From contig NZ_CP116902.1 in the NCBI RefSeq assembly GCF_028471905.1, forward strand, positions 2,826,501-2,890,500: 64,000 nt of DNA. Reading direction: 5' to 3'. Made by a program: the position numbers and the translations under genes. Of the stretch, positions 1-8,583 are shown one piece after another; position 1 is the stretch's first letter; the number at the start of each line of letters is the position of its first letter. A model generated the notes under the pieces. That model worked only from the letters and a program-made list of their open reading frames with translations, did not search any database and was not told the DNA's origin. This DNA is from Aneurinibacillus uraniidurans (GTDB taxonomy: Bacteria; Bacillota; Bacilli; Aneurinibacillales; Aneurinibacillaceae).

Positions 1-490
1 GAAGCATAAGCTCAGGACCAACTTGAATTCGTCCTGGCTGGATAACCCGGAAATAAAACCCGGTTCGTCCCGTTTTTTGTACCCATAGCGCCATCTCCGG
101 CACACCATAGCGTTTCGCTAGCTTATGGCACGGCTGACGGGGCTGACTAACCTGGACAATGGTCTCTCCTAAAGCAAATGTATCGCCAATGCATACATCT
201 TCCTCAACGAGACCACTCACCGTTACATTCTCTCCGAACGCCGCAACCGGAAGAACACGACCGAGACGCTCCTCCCAGTACGGATAATGTTCGAGTGGAT
301 ACACGCATATCGCTTTGTCCGGTCCACCATGATGCTTGCGGTCTGCCTGTCCATCTCCTTCAAACCCCTCTAATCCAAGTATTTGCTCGCCGCTCACCGG
401 CTGCTTAGCGATGGCACTCTCCCAGCGAACTCCTCCCGTCTCATAGAAAACAGGAAGTCCGATATTTACCGCTTTTACGTATGCTTGCAT
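1..490 (-). CDS. MOSC domain protein, YiiM-like (3' end cut by window edge)
   Basis: Read on the minus strand from an ATG at 490, preceded by a GGGGAG ribosome binding site about six bases upstream. The reading frame stays open to base 1, so the C-terminus lies outside the window. The visible 163 residues carry the MOSC signature: an early GDGQADRKHHGG segment, then a PRQPCHK motif whose cysteine is the conserved sulfur or molybdenum-cofactor ligand of the family. Family members (YiiM, YuaD, the MOCO sulfurase C-terminal domain) bind the molybdenum cofactor, and several detoxify N-hydroxylated base analogues. The exact substrate here is unknown. No partner gene is visible on the left. Confidence 0.88.
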   Translation of the reverse strand, partial: MQAYVKAVNIGLPVFYETGGVRWESAIAKQPVSGEQILGLEGFEGDGQADRKHHGGPDKAICVYPLEHYPYWEERLGRVLPVAAFGENVTVSGLVEEDVCIGDTFALGETIVQVSQPRQPCHKLAKRYGVPEMALWVQKTGRTGFYFRVIQPGRIQVGPELML

Positions 491-732
491 TTGTTACTCC
501 CCTTCTTGTATTCGACTTCATTCTTGAGCCATTATACGGCACAATACTCTTTCTCTACAAATCAAAATACAGGTAGGACTTCGCCTTTGTTTATATATCC
601 TTATACCTAAAATAAAAACAGGTATTTATGCTTTTTTTACTATTGTTTATGAACTTTATATGGAAAAAATCATCATCTCATATTAATGTAAAGAGTATAA
701 AACTTTTATAAAGAAAAGAAAGATGGGACTAC

Positions 733-1104
733 ATGAATACGAAAATTCTAATTGCTGATGATGAAGATGTATTGCGCATGCTGATCACGGAAACGCTCGA
801 AATCGAAGACTATGAGCTTGATGAAGCGCAAGATGGACTTGAAGCCTATGAGAAAATTATGCAGCACGAATATGACCTTATTCTGCTTGATCTTATGATG
901 CCAGGAAAAACAGGACTAGAAGTTTGCCAACTTGTACGAGCAGCAGGTAAAACAACCCCGATTGTGATGCTGACAGCCAAAACACAGGCAGAAGACCGGG
1001 AAAATGCCGTCAAGGCTGGTGTGAATTACTTTTTCGCTAAACCATTCAGCCCGATGCAGCTTCTCGGCTTTATACAGGAGATTCTGGAGGAAAAACCTTT
1101 ATGA
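733..1104 (+). CDS. single-domain response regulator (CheY/Spo0F-like receiver)
   Basis: A stand-alone receiver domain of 123 residues. It has the acidic pair D10-E11, the phospho-acceptor D53 in a LLDLMMPG context, the conserved Thr in VMLTAKT and the Lys in FAKPF, so it should be phosphorylatable. There is no output domain; such proteins act as phosphotransfer intermediates (Spo0F) or by protein binding (CheY). The stop overlaps the start of the following hybrid kinase by four bases (ATGA), so the two are translationally coupled and almost certainly work in one phosphorelay. The ribosome binding site is weak (AAAGATGGG). Confidence 0.92.
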   Translation: MNTKILIADDEDVLRMLITETLEIEDYELDEAQDGLEAYEKIMQHEYDLILLDLMMPGKTGLEVCQLVRAAGKTTPIVMLTAKTQAEDRENAVKAGVNYFFAKPFSPMQLLGFIQEILEEKPL

Positions 1105-4022
1105 AAACGAGTATTGTAAACCGCCTGCGGCGTTTTCTACTCATTCCCCTTATTGCGATTCTAGCACTGTCGGCTGTCTTATGGACGTTCAACATTCGTG
1201 AACTGAACAACTATAATACGTCGATGTCCAATCTACTTGAAAAGCGCAATCAACTGCGCCTCGTGCAGCATAATATTGAAGGACTTGTTTCTGAACTGCG
1301 TGGCTTTATGGCCATGCGGAATGATTCCTTCCTTACCTTGATTGATGCACGGCAGGCAGACGCACAAAGTCAAATTGAGGCCTACAGCCAGCTTCCACTA
1401 ACCGGGAAAGAGCGAACATTCATTGAAGGAATCAAACGCGATCTCAAGGTATATACCGATAAAATTATCCCGGAAGGCATCTCCCTTGCTCGGGCCGCCA
1501 ACTACCAGGCAATCAATACAAAAGCCGGGGCTTCTCAAACTGGCTATACAAACTTTGTTAACAGCATCCGCAATCGCCTGGAAACTCAGATGGGGGTATA
1601 TACCGATGATATCGAGCAAGTGCAAAAAGAGCACCAGCGCTACATCATGTATTCACTGAGTGGGTTTCTTAGCCTGCTTATTATGATCTTGATTTTGTCC
1701 TACTGGGTTACAACACGCTTTGGGCGCGAGATCGGCAAGCCGCTCGAAGTGCTGACCGCTTCTGCACGCCGCATATCGCAGGGGAAATATACACTCATCC
1801 CACCGTTGAATCATGATGATGAACTTGGCGAGCTTGAGCATGCCTTTAACCAGATGGTGCACCAAATGGAAGAAAAAGAGAGCAATCTCTTATCCCAAAA
1901 TGATGAATTAACCGCCCATCAGGAAGAACTATACGCGCAGCAGGTAGAACTTGAAGAAGCCGTCCAGAAGCTGACGGACAAAGAAAATATTCTCCTTCGC
2001 CGTAATCAACTAAGCACATCGCTTGCAACTGAAATCGAAGTCGAAAGCATGCTCAAACAAGTACTTGATAGTATGCTTGACCTCACAGGTTCTCAGATTG
2101 GCGCCGCGATTATACTTGACCATGAACTGAAGGACCGTTTTGTAAGTAAAGGAATCGCTCACGAGCAGATCGACATTCTGCTTGCGCATATTTATGAAGG
2201 AATGAGCGGTCGTGCTATTGCTGAGAAAAGCGTGCTAACTCTCGAACGTATAGCTCGTACCGAGGAGAGTGGACACCACGCATCGTATCCTGTACATGAT
2301 TTATACATGCCACTTTTAAACCGAGATGGCGAGGTCGTAGCGCTGCTAGTCGTCACCCGTCTGAATGGATACGCCTTTACTCACGCTGACCTGGATGAAT
2401 TTAGCGCACTCACCCGCCAGATTTCACTTGCGGTAGAGAATGCGGTCGTGTATAAAAAGACCCAGCAGACTAGTCTACTTAACCAGGCGATTCTAAATTC
2501 AGCGCTCGAAGGTATCTGTCTCATTGGTCCACAGGGCGAACTGCTTGCTGTCAATCATTCCTGGTGTGATATGTATGGAGTTGAAAAGCCCGAAGACATT
2601 CAAACACTCACTATGGCAGAATTATCGCGAAAAATTCACCAGCGCTTCAAGCAGCCAGACGAGATGTTTGCCTTCTATCATCAGGCTATTAATGGCACGC
2701 TGGATGAACTACAAGAACTTACTGTTGAAATTATCCAGCCGACATACCGGGTTATTCGCATGTACTATCGTAAAGTTATAAACGATCATGCTGGCGTTAT
2801 CGGTTGGGTCATTGTCTGTCGGGATATTACACGAGAGTATGAGATCGACCGAATGAAATCCGAATTCGTCAGCACTGTCAGTCATGAACTTCGCACGCCG
2901 TTATCCAGCATTCTCGGCTTTGTGGAAATTATGCTTCAGCGCAAAATTAATCCTGACAAACAAACACGCTACTTGAATACAATTTATAAAGAAGCGCGGC
3001 GACTGACCAACCTGATTAATGACTTTCTTGATGTACAACGCATGGAATCCGGACACCAGGAATACCAGAAAGAAATGATCAGCCTACGTAATGTTGTAGA
3101 AGAAGTCATAAGCGCCCATCATTCCGATATACATCCGATTCGTCTCGAGTGCCGTACGTCACAAGATACCATATGTGCGGATCATGAAAAGATACAGCAA
3201 GTTGTGACCAACCTGCTAAGCAATGCAATTAAGTATTCGCCAAATGGCGGAACAGTCACACTCACAATCGATATGTGCGCGGAACGACCACAAGATGTAT
3301 GTCTTTGCATTACAGATGAAGGTCTCGGCATTCCAGAAGATGCTATCCCTCATCTATTTGAAAAGTTTTATCGAGTAGATAATTCAGACCGCCGTAAAAT
3401 CGGGGGAACCGGCCTTGGGCTTGCGATTTGTTCAGAGATTATAAAAGCCCATAATGGCTTGATTCATGTTTCCTCCACGCTTGGAAGCGGAAGTACATTT
3501 ACGATTTCACTGCCAACAGCGATCACTTCTTCGCATGGGCTACCCTACGTACCTCCTGCTCCTGAATCAACAAACGGTACGCCCATAGTCGAAAAGGAGC
3601 TTTCCGGACATATTCTAATCGTAGAAGATGACGAAAGCTTGCGTACGTATTTGGCTGAAGAACTCGGTAACTTTCTTACGCAAAAGGGAATTACGATTTT
3701 TCATGCATTGAATGGGGAACAGGCATTACAATCCATCGCCGATGATCCACCACTTCTTCTCATCCTTGATATTATGCTCGGAGAAGGAAAAGATGGCTGG
3801 GAGATTTTACAGGAAATAAAGCGTCAGGAAGCCTATCGATCCATTCCGATTGTAATCTCCAGTGCACTTGAGGAACGAGAAAAAGGAATTGGATATGGAA
3901 TCTCTGAATATTTAATTAAGCCGTATGCAGCTGAAAAACTTACATCAACGGTTTGGAATCTGCTTCAACAGCAAGAAGCAGAAGGGCACGTATTTATTCC
4001 CGCAGATCAAGAAAAGGATTAA
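1101..4022 (+). CDS. hybrid sensor histidine kinase (TM-HAMP-GAF-PAS-HisKA-HATPase-REC)
   Basis: 973 residues. A membrane helix near 12-29, an extracytoplasmic helical sensor of about 150 residues, a second helix near 183-203 and a HAMP linker to about 258 are followed by a coiled coil rich in Glu/Gln. Then come a GAF domain (about 305-455), a PAS domain (about 460-580), HisKA with phospho-acceptor H595 in SHELRTP, HATPase_c with N-box NLLSNAIKYS, DEGLGIP and GGTGLGL motifs, and a C-terminal receiver with D890. All catalytic motifs look intact. It lies between a free receiver and an HPt-REC-GGDEF-REC protein, which suggests a His-Asp-His-Asp relay controlling diguanylate cyclase output. The stimulus is unknown. 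Confidence 0.93.
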   Translation: MKTSIVNRLRRFLLIPLIAILALSAVLWTFNIRELNNYNTSMSNLLEKRNQLRLVQHNIEGLVSELRGFMAMRNDSFLTLIDARQADAQSQIEAYSQLPLTGKERTFIEGIKRDLKVYTDKIIPEGISLARAANYQAINTKAGASQTGYTNFVNSIRNRLETQMGVYTDDIEQVQKEHQRYIMYSLSGFLSLLIMILILSYWVTTRFGREIGKPLEVLTASARRISQGKYTLIPPLNHDDELGELEHAFNQMVHQMEEKESNLLSQNDELTAHQEELYAQQVELEEAVQKLTDKENILLRRNQLSTSLATEIEVESMLKQVLDSMLDLTGSQIGAAIILDHELKDRFVSKGIAHEQIDILLAHIYEGMSGRAIAEKSVLTLERIARTEESGHHASYPVHDLYMPLLNRDGEVVALLVVTRLNGYAFTHADLDEFSALTRQISLAVENAVVYKKTQQTSLLNQAILNSALEGICLIGPQGELLAVNHSWCDMYGVEKPEDIQTLTMAELSRKIHQRFKQPDEMFAFYHQAINGTLDELQELTVEIIQPTYRVIRMYYRKVINDHAGVIGWVIVCRDITREYEIDRMKSEFVSTVSHELRTPLSSILGFVEIMLQRKINPDKQTRYLNTIYKEARRLTNLINDFLDVQRMESGHQEYQKEMISLRNVVEEVISAHHSDIHPIRLECRTSQDTICADHEKIQQVVTNLLSNAIKYSPNGGTVTLTIDMCAERPQDVCLCITDEGLGIPEDAIPHLFEKFYRVDNSDRRKIGGTGLGLAICSEIIKAHNGLIHVSSTLGSGSTFTISLPTAITSSHGLPYVPPAPESTNGTPIVEKELSGHILIVEDDESLRTYLAEELGNFLTQKGITIFHALNGEQALQSIADDPPLLLILDIMLGEGKDGWEILQEIKRQEAYRSIPIVISSALEEREKGIGYGISEYLIKPYAAEKLTSTVWNLLQQQEAEGHVFIPADQEKD

Positions 4023-4039
4023 AGGAAAAGAGTGAGAGT

Positions 4040-5701
4040 ATGGCAAGAGAAACACTTGAACAACTTTTTCGAAAAAAATATTATGCGCAGCTTATAGAAG
4101 TACAGTCTCGTTTATCACAGGAAGAACATCTGCAGACTGATGTAAAGTGGCGAGAAGAAATCTATCGGGTACTGCACAGTCTAAAAGGAACAGCAGGTAC
4201 GCTTGGTTTTTCCAATCTGACGCATATAGCAGAAACCGGGTTATTAATGTTCTCAGAAAGCCACACCTATGCTCTGCCATCTTATATGATCACCCCACTA
4301 CATACGCTCATCAACGAAGCAATTACGTACCTGCGTATGGCTGAACACGCTCATGTTAGTGAAGATATTCTGCAGGAGATGCGGCATTTTAATGCTCTAG
4401 ATGGCAAGCCGAAGCGGATTCTTGTCATTGATGATGACGAGATCCTTCTATCGTCCATTCACCATATGCTGTCTATGGGTGGATTTGATGTAGAAGTACT
4501 GTCTGACCCAAGTCATAATCTGGAGGAAATGCTGAATCGACAGCCAGACTGCATCATTTTGGATATTATGATGCCTGATACAGATGGCTTTTATGTCATG
4601 CAGTACATTCGTAATGACGTACAGCGCGAGTTCACTCCGGTACTGATGTTAACCGCACGAGCCGATCTGACCGACAAGTATAAAGGATTTCAGTTAGGTG
4701 CAGATGAATACTTGACGAAACCTTTCCATTTTGAAGAGCTGATGTTACGCATCAAAACATTAATTTCCCGCGTGGAAAAGTATCGTTCCCTAACGTTGTA
4801 CGATTCTTTAACAGGACTTCACAACCGACGCTATCTGCTTGATCGCCTGCAGGAGCTATTCATCATGCATGCGCGCAAGCCGCAAAATGTGACACTGTCG
4901 ATTATTGATCTGGACTTCTTCAAACGGGTAAATGACACATACGGACACCCATGCGGTGACACGGTTCTCAAATCGTTTGCTTCTTTTCTTAAAGAAAAAC
5001 TCCGGGAAACGGATATCATTACCCGATACGGGGGAGAAGAATTCATTGTTGTCCTTCCGGATACGCCACTTGAGCAGGCAGAGGTCATTCTGAACCGGGT
5101 TCGTGAAGATTTCAGCCGAACTGAGATTCACTGTTCCTGTCAGAATGTCTCCTTCTTTCAAACTTTCAGCTGTGGCATGGCTCAGATCGGGATCAATGGA
5201 CATGATATTACCAGCCTGATTGAATACGCAGATAAGGCTCTGTACCTGGCGAAATTCAAGGGCCGCAACCGCATCTGTCTTGCCTCCGAGCTTGGTGATG
5301 ATGCTACAAACGGTGTAGCTCGCAAGAAAGTTCTCATCGCAGATGACGATATGATCGTACATGCGATTTTAAAAAACCAGTTGGCTGATACCGATTGGGA
5401 TCTTATTTTTGCTAAGAACGGGCAGGAAGTTCTCAACATCGTTACGGATATCACACCCGACCTATTTATTCTTGATGGCATGATGCCTGTTCTTAATGGC
5501 CTGGAAGCTTGTATGACTTTGCGTAAGCAACCACGTTTCGCCAAAACTCCCATCATCATGCTGACCGGGCGAGATGCCAAAGAAGAAATTGCTCAAGCAC
5601 TAGATACAGGTGTTGATGATTATGTGCTAAAGCCATTCTCCGCGATCGAACTAAAAGCCCGCATTAACCGACTCTTTGTGCGTACAGCTTCATCACGATA
5701 A
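4040..5701 (+). CDS. HPt-REC-GGDEF-REC response regulator, probable diguanylate cyclase
   Basis: The start is set at ATG 4040, behind an AAAGGAAAAGAGTGAG ribosome binding region 17 bases after the kinase stop; this gives 553 residues. An N-terminal HPt domain has H46 in HSLKGTAGTLGF. A receiver follows with D175 (ILDIMMPD), then a GGDEF domain with an intact GGEEF active site at 331-335, then a second receiver with D479 (ILDGMMP). The HPt histidine can take phosphate from the hybrid kinase receiver and pass it to one of the two receivers, which gate cyclic-di-GMP synthesis. A receiver on each side of a GGDEF domain plus a fused HPt is an uncommon order. A strong terminator follows. Confidence 0.92.
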   Translation: MARETLEQLFRKKYYAQLIEVQSRLSQEEHLQTDVKWREEIYRVLHSLKGTAGTLGFSNLTHIAETGLLMFSESHTYALPSYMITPLHTLINEAITYLRMAEHAHVSEDILQEMRHFNALDGKPKRILVIDDDEILLSSIHHMLSMGGFDVEVLSDPSHNLEEMLNRQPDCIILDIMMPDTDGFYVMQYIRNDVQREFTPVLMLTARADLTDKYKGFQLGADEYLTKPFHFEELMLRIKTLISRVEKYRSLTLYDSLTGLHNRRYLLDRLQELFIMHARKPQNVTLSIIDLDFFKRVNDTYGHPCGDTVLKSFASFLKEKLRETDIITRYGGEEFIVVLPDTPLEQAEVILNRVREDFSRTEIHCSCQNVSFFQTFSCGMAQIGINGHDITSLIEYADKALYLAKFKGRNRICLASELGDDATNGVARKKVLIADDDMIVHAILKNQLADTDWDLIFAKNGQEVLNIVTDITPDLFILDGMMPVLNGLEACMTLRKQPRFAKTPIIMLTGRDAKEEIAQALDTGVDDYVLKPFSAIELKARINRLFVRTASSR

Positions 5702-5732
5702 ATACCGAGTTGATATACGTACAATAGTAAGC

Positions 5733-5784
5733 AAAAGGAGCAAGCTCAAAAGTCGTAGCGACAATTGAGCTTGCTCCTTTTTGT
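5733..5784. terminator. bidirectional intrinsic terminator
   Basis: A 16-bp inverted repeat (AAAGGAGCAAGCTCAA against its complement) around a short loop, with a T run on the plus side and an A run on the other. It sits between the convergent signalling operon and purU, so it can serve both. Confidence 0.85.
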
Positions 5785-5794
5785 GACGATATTC

Positions 5795-6688
5795 CTAGGT
5801 GAATACAACTGTTTTGTTCTTATGGACAAGAATCCTGTCTTCTACATGCCAGAGAACGGCACGAGCAAGTACGATTCGCTCGATATGACGTCCTTCCTTT
5901 TTCAAGTCCTCTACGTTATCGCGATGACTTACACGGCTTACATTCTGCTCGATAATCGGTCCAGCATCAAGGTCTTCTGTTACATAGTGTGCCGTTGCTC
6001 CGATAATCTTTACCCCACGCTCATACGCCTGATTGTATGGCTTTCCACCGATAAATGCTGGCAAGAACGAGTGATGAATGTTGATAACCTGGTTGCGGTA
6101 ATGCTCAATAAAATACGGAGAGAGGATCTGCATATAACGGGCAAGCACGATGAAATCTGCGTTGCCTTCCATCAATTCACGCTGCTTTTTCTCTACCTCC
6201 AGCTTCGTATCGGCTGTAACTGGTAGATGATGATACGGGATGCCGAGAGACTCGACAAGCTCTCTTGAATCCTCATGATTACTAATGACCATCGTAATAT
6301 CGGCATTCAGATCTCCTGCCTGCCAGTTCCACAACAGTTCGCGCAAGCAATGGTCTTCTTTCGACGCAAAAATCACCATTTTTTTCGGACGGCTGGCAAG
6401 TGTAATGCGCCAGTCCATCTCGAACTCGTCCGCTATCGGCATAAATTCCTGACGCAGATGATCAACTGTGGATTCCAGATTCTCCTTATAAAATTCGATT
6501 CGGATGAAGAAACGTCCCCCTTCCGGATCTTGCGTATACTGGTCTGATTGAAGAATGTTCGCACCATTCTCATATAAGAAACGAGAAACAGTCGCGACAA
6601 TTCCCGAACGATCCGGGCATGAAATAAGCATACGCCCGACTCCTTGATATTTCTCCCCAAATACAGATACTACTTTTTGTGCTGTCAT
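5795..6688 (-). CDS. purU: formyltetrahydrofolate deformylase
   Basis: Hydrolyses 10-formyl-THF to formate and THF, balancing one-carbon pools and supplying formate for purine synthesis. From the ATG at 6688 there are 297 residues, normal for PurU. An N-terminal ACT domain (CPDRSGIVATVSRFLYENGANI) precedes a formyltransferase fold with NIHHSFLPAF and the ATAHYVTEDLDAGPII segment carrying the catalytic His and Asp. An in-frame TTG at 6706 would extend it, but the GGAGG ribosome binding site at about 6699-6703 lies about ten bases before the ATG, so the ATG is preferred. It appears monocistronic. Confidence 0.96.
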   Translation of the reverse strand: MTAQKVVSVFGEKYQGVGRMLISCPDRSGIVATVSRFLYENGANILQSDQYTQDPEGGRFFIRIEFYKENLESTVDHLRQEFMPIADEFEMDWRITLASRPKKMVIFASKEDHCLRELLWNWQAGDLNADITMVISNHEDSRELVESLGIPYHHLPVTADTKLEVEKKQRELMEGNADFIVLARYMQILSPYFIEHYRNQVINIHHSFLPAFIGGKPYNQAYERGVKIIGATAHYVTEDLDAGPIIEQNVSRVSHRDNVEDLKKEGRHIERIVLARAVLWHVEDRILVHKNKTVVFT

Positions 6689-6824
6689 TATTTTACGTGC
6701 CTCCAAAATAAAGGTTCAAAAAAATCAATTTCCGCTTATTATACCGTATTTCTTTCCGCTGGAAAACGAATAAAATGATACAGACTGGTCATTCTACTGC
6801 ATGAACGTTCGTCTTATGTAAAAA

Positions 6825-6846
6825 AGAGAGCTATCGTCAGCTCTCT
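6825..6846 (-). terminator. intrinsic terminator of folE
   Basis: AGAGAGCT (6825-6832) pairs with AGCTCTCT (6839-6846). On the minus strand the stem is followed by a run of T (A run at 6821-6825), just downstream of the folE stop. Confidence 0.75.
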
Positions 6847-6858
6847 TGTCTACGTTGC

Positions 6859-7449
6859 TTATTCTTTTTCCAACAGGCGGAAGAATCGCTCTTCCTGCAC
6901 CAGATCGGTTTCAAACACCCCGCCACGCGCAATCGTGCGCGTCCGACTACCTGGCTTCTTAATGCCACGCATAGACATGCACAAGTGCTCAGCTTCTACA
7001 ACTGCAATCGCGCCGATCGGGCAAACCACATTGTTCAACGCTTCTACAATCTGATTGGTCATACGCTCCTGCACTTGCGGGCGACGAGCAAGAATATCAA
7101 CCAGACGTGCAAATTTACTTAAGCCTACAATGCGTCCATCTGGAATATATCCAATGTGCACCTTTCCGAAAAACGGTACAAAATGGTGCTCACACATGCT
7201 ATAAAAAGGAATGTCCTGTACAATTACAATGTCAGATGCCCCTTCAGCCGGGAATGTTTTGCCGAGAACCTCTTCAGGATCTTCCTGCAAGCCACCAAAC
7301 ACTTCACGGTACATTTTTGCAATCCGCTTCGGTGTTTCCTGAAGTCCTTCCCGTTCCGGATTTTCCCCGATTAACTGAATAACTTCATAAAAATGCTGCT
7401 CAATCGGATCGGCAGCCTGTTTACTGGACTTAACTGCTTCTGCACGCAT
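6859..7449 (-). CDS. folE: GTP cyclohydrolase I, type 1
   Basis: Converts GTP to 7,8-dihydroneopterin triphosphate, the first step of folate and pterin synthesis. The ATG at 7449 has AAGGAG nine bases upstream; the ATG nine bases further upstream abuts the same AAGGAG and is therefore unlikely. This gives 196 residues, typical for FolE. Zinc-site motifs are intact: SMCEHHFVPFFGKVHIGYIP, and the later Cys in EHLCMSMRGIKKPGSRT. The next gene leftward is purU, also folate-related, but a terminator lies between them. Confidence 0.96.
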   Translation of the reverse strand: MRAEAVKSSKQAADPIEQHFYEVIQLIGENPEREGLQETPKRIAKMYREVFGGLQEDPEEVLGKTFPAEGASDIVIVQDIPFYSMCEHHFVPFFGKVHIGYIPDGRIVGLSKFARLVDILARRPQVQERMTNQIVEALNNVVCPIGAIAVVEAEHLCMSMRGIKKPGSRTRTIARGGVFETDLVQEERFFRLLEKE

Positions 7450-7618
7450 GGCATTCATCTCCTTAGCTAATAACATAGAACAGATTTCAGCAGTGCCAGT
7501 GTCTGTTCTCCATAAAGTACACTGTATAATAGTTGTCTAACAAATGCAAGTTGATTTTTCGTTATCTACAGTGAAAACAGAGGTTACAAAAGACGTACCA
7601 CACCTTCTCTTCCACTAC

Positions 7619-8437
7619 CTATTTTCGGGATACGCCCGTTGAACTAGACAATACAAGCCGTGTGAGCGCCTCTGCTACCCCGCTGTCATTATTAGATGCT
7701 ACGACGAGATCTGCCTGTGCCTTTACATCCTCTGGCGCATTAGCAACTGCCACACCAACACCTGCAATGGACAGCATCGCCAGATCGTTATAGTAGTTGC
7801 CAATCGCAATCGTTTCGGAAAGCGGCACCCCAATATGGCTTGCCAGATGATTCAATGCTGCTCCTTTAGAAGTAGTCCGTTCGATTACATCAATATAGAA
7901 CGGTCCACTTCGCAAAAGCTGAACCGGTAATTTGAGTGTCGATAAGTCATCATACGCGCAATCAAGTTGCTTCTCTGTACCGAACAGCGTAAATTTCACC
8001 AGTCGTTCACGCAGCGAGAGCGGGTCAGATATCACTTTAGGCGCAGCTAAATACTTAGCATACATCTCCCGCACATCGTCGCGCTCCATACTTTCTGTAT
8101 ACATATCAAAAGCAGTACAAAAATCTGTGTGAATTCCGCGCATACGGCAGTATTCCATTACCGCTTGTACATCCTCCATGAAAAAACCATTCTCCAACAG
8201 CATCTCCTGCGTGCCGGAATGAACGGCTACTGCCCCATTGTGTGCAACATAATACCCTTCAATCCCAATCTCTGACAGAATAGGTGTTACACTGTGTGGG
8301 GCCCGGCCTGAGCAGAGCACCACTGTAACACCAGCTTCCGCCGCTGTATACAGTACTTCTTTATTTTGTTCCGTAAGGCGGTAATCATCCGTCAATAACG
8401 TTCCATCAATGTCAATTGCAACAAGCCTGTAGTTCAT
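7619..8437 (-). CDS. Cof-type HAD-IIB family phosphatase
   Basis: 272 residues with the HAD nucleophile motif DIDGTLL (D9 and D11), the motif II Ser in LCSGR, a C2B-type cap, and a C-terminal metal motif GNYYNDLAML in which the usual first Asp of GDxxND is Asn. Cof/YkrA/YidA-type enzymes dephosphorylate sugar phosphates or flavin nucleotides; the substrate cannot be told from sequence. It lies between folE and amtB in the same orientation but is separated from amtB by a terminator. Its start is the ATG at 8437; no strong ribosome binding site stands out. Confidence 0.9.
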   Translation of the reverse strand: MNYRLVAIDIDGTLLTDDYRLTEQNKEVLYTAAEAGVTVVLCSGRAPHSVTPILSEIGIEGYYVAHNGAVAVHSGTQEMLLENGFFMEDVQAVMEYCRMRGIHTDFCTAFDMYTESMERDDVREMYAKYLAAPKVISDPLSLRERLVKFTLFGTEKQLDCAYDDLSTLKLPVQLLRSGPFYIDVIERTTSKGAALNHLASHIGVPLSETIAIGNYYNDLAMLSIAGVGVAVANAPEDVKAQADLVVASNNDSGVAEALTRLVLSSSTGVSRK

Positions 8438-8534
8438 ATTTTTTGTCGTACTCCTCTACTCTCACGATTTCTATCCTACTCCTGTATCATACCATACCTT
8501 TCAATTTTCCCAACAGAAAGCTGTAAAAATACGT

Positions 8535-8567
8535 AAAACGAGGCTGCCACTACGACAGCCTCGTTTT
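8535..8567 (-). terminator. intrinsic terminator of amtB
   Basis: AAAACGAGGCTG (8535-8546) pairs with CAGCCTCGTTTT (8556-8567). It lies directly after the amtB stop and ends in T residues in the minus-strand direction. Confidence 0.88.
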
Positions 8568-8583
8568 CCACTCATTTCCTACC

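Noticed and set aside
4856-5580. Open reading frames on the minus strand inside the HPt-REC-GGDEF-REC gene
   Set aside because: They lie wholly inside a gene with intact domains on the other strand, and have no ribosome binding sites or recognisable domains.
5765-6226. Open frame on the plus strand over purU
   Set aside because: Antisense to a clear PurU coding sequence.
7619-8437. Inactivation of the HAD phosphatase because GDxxND is GNYYND
   Set aside because: The other catalytic residues are intact and Asn at this position occurs in active HAD enzymes; not treated as a pseudogene.
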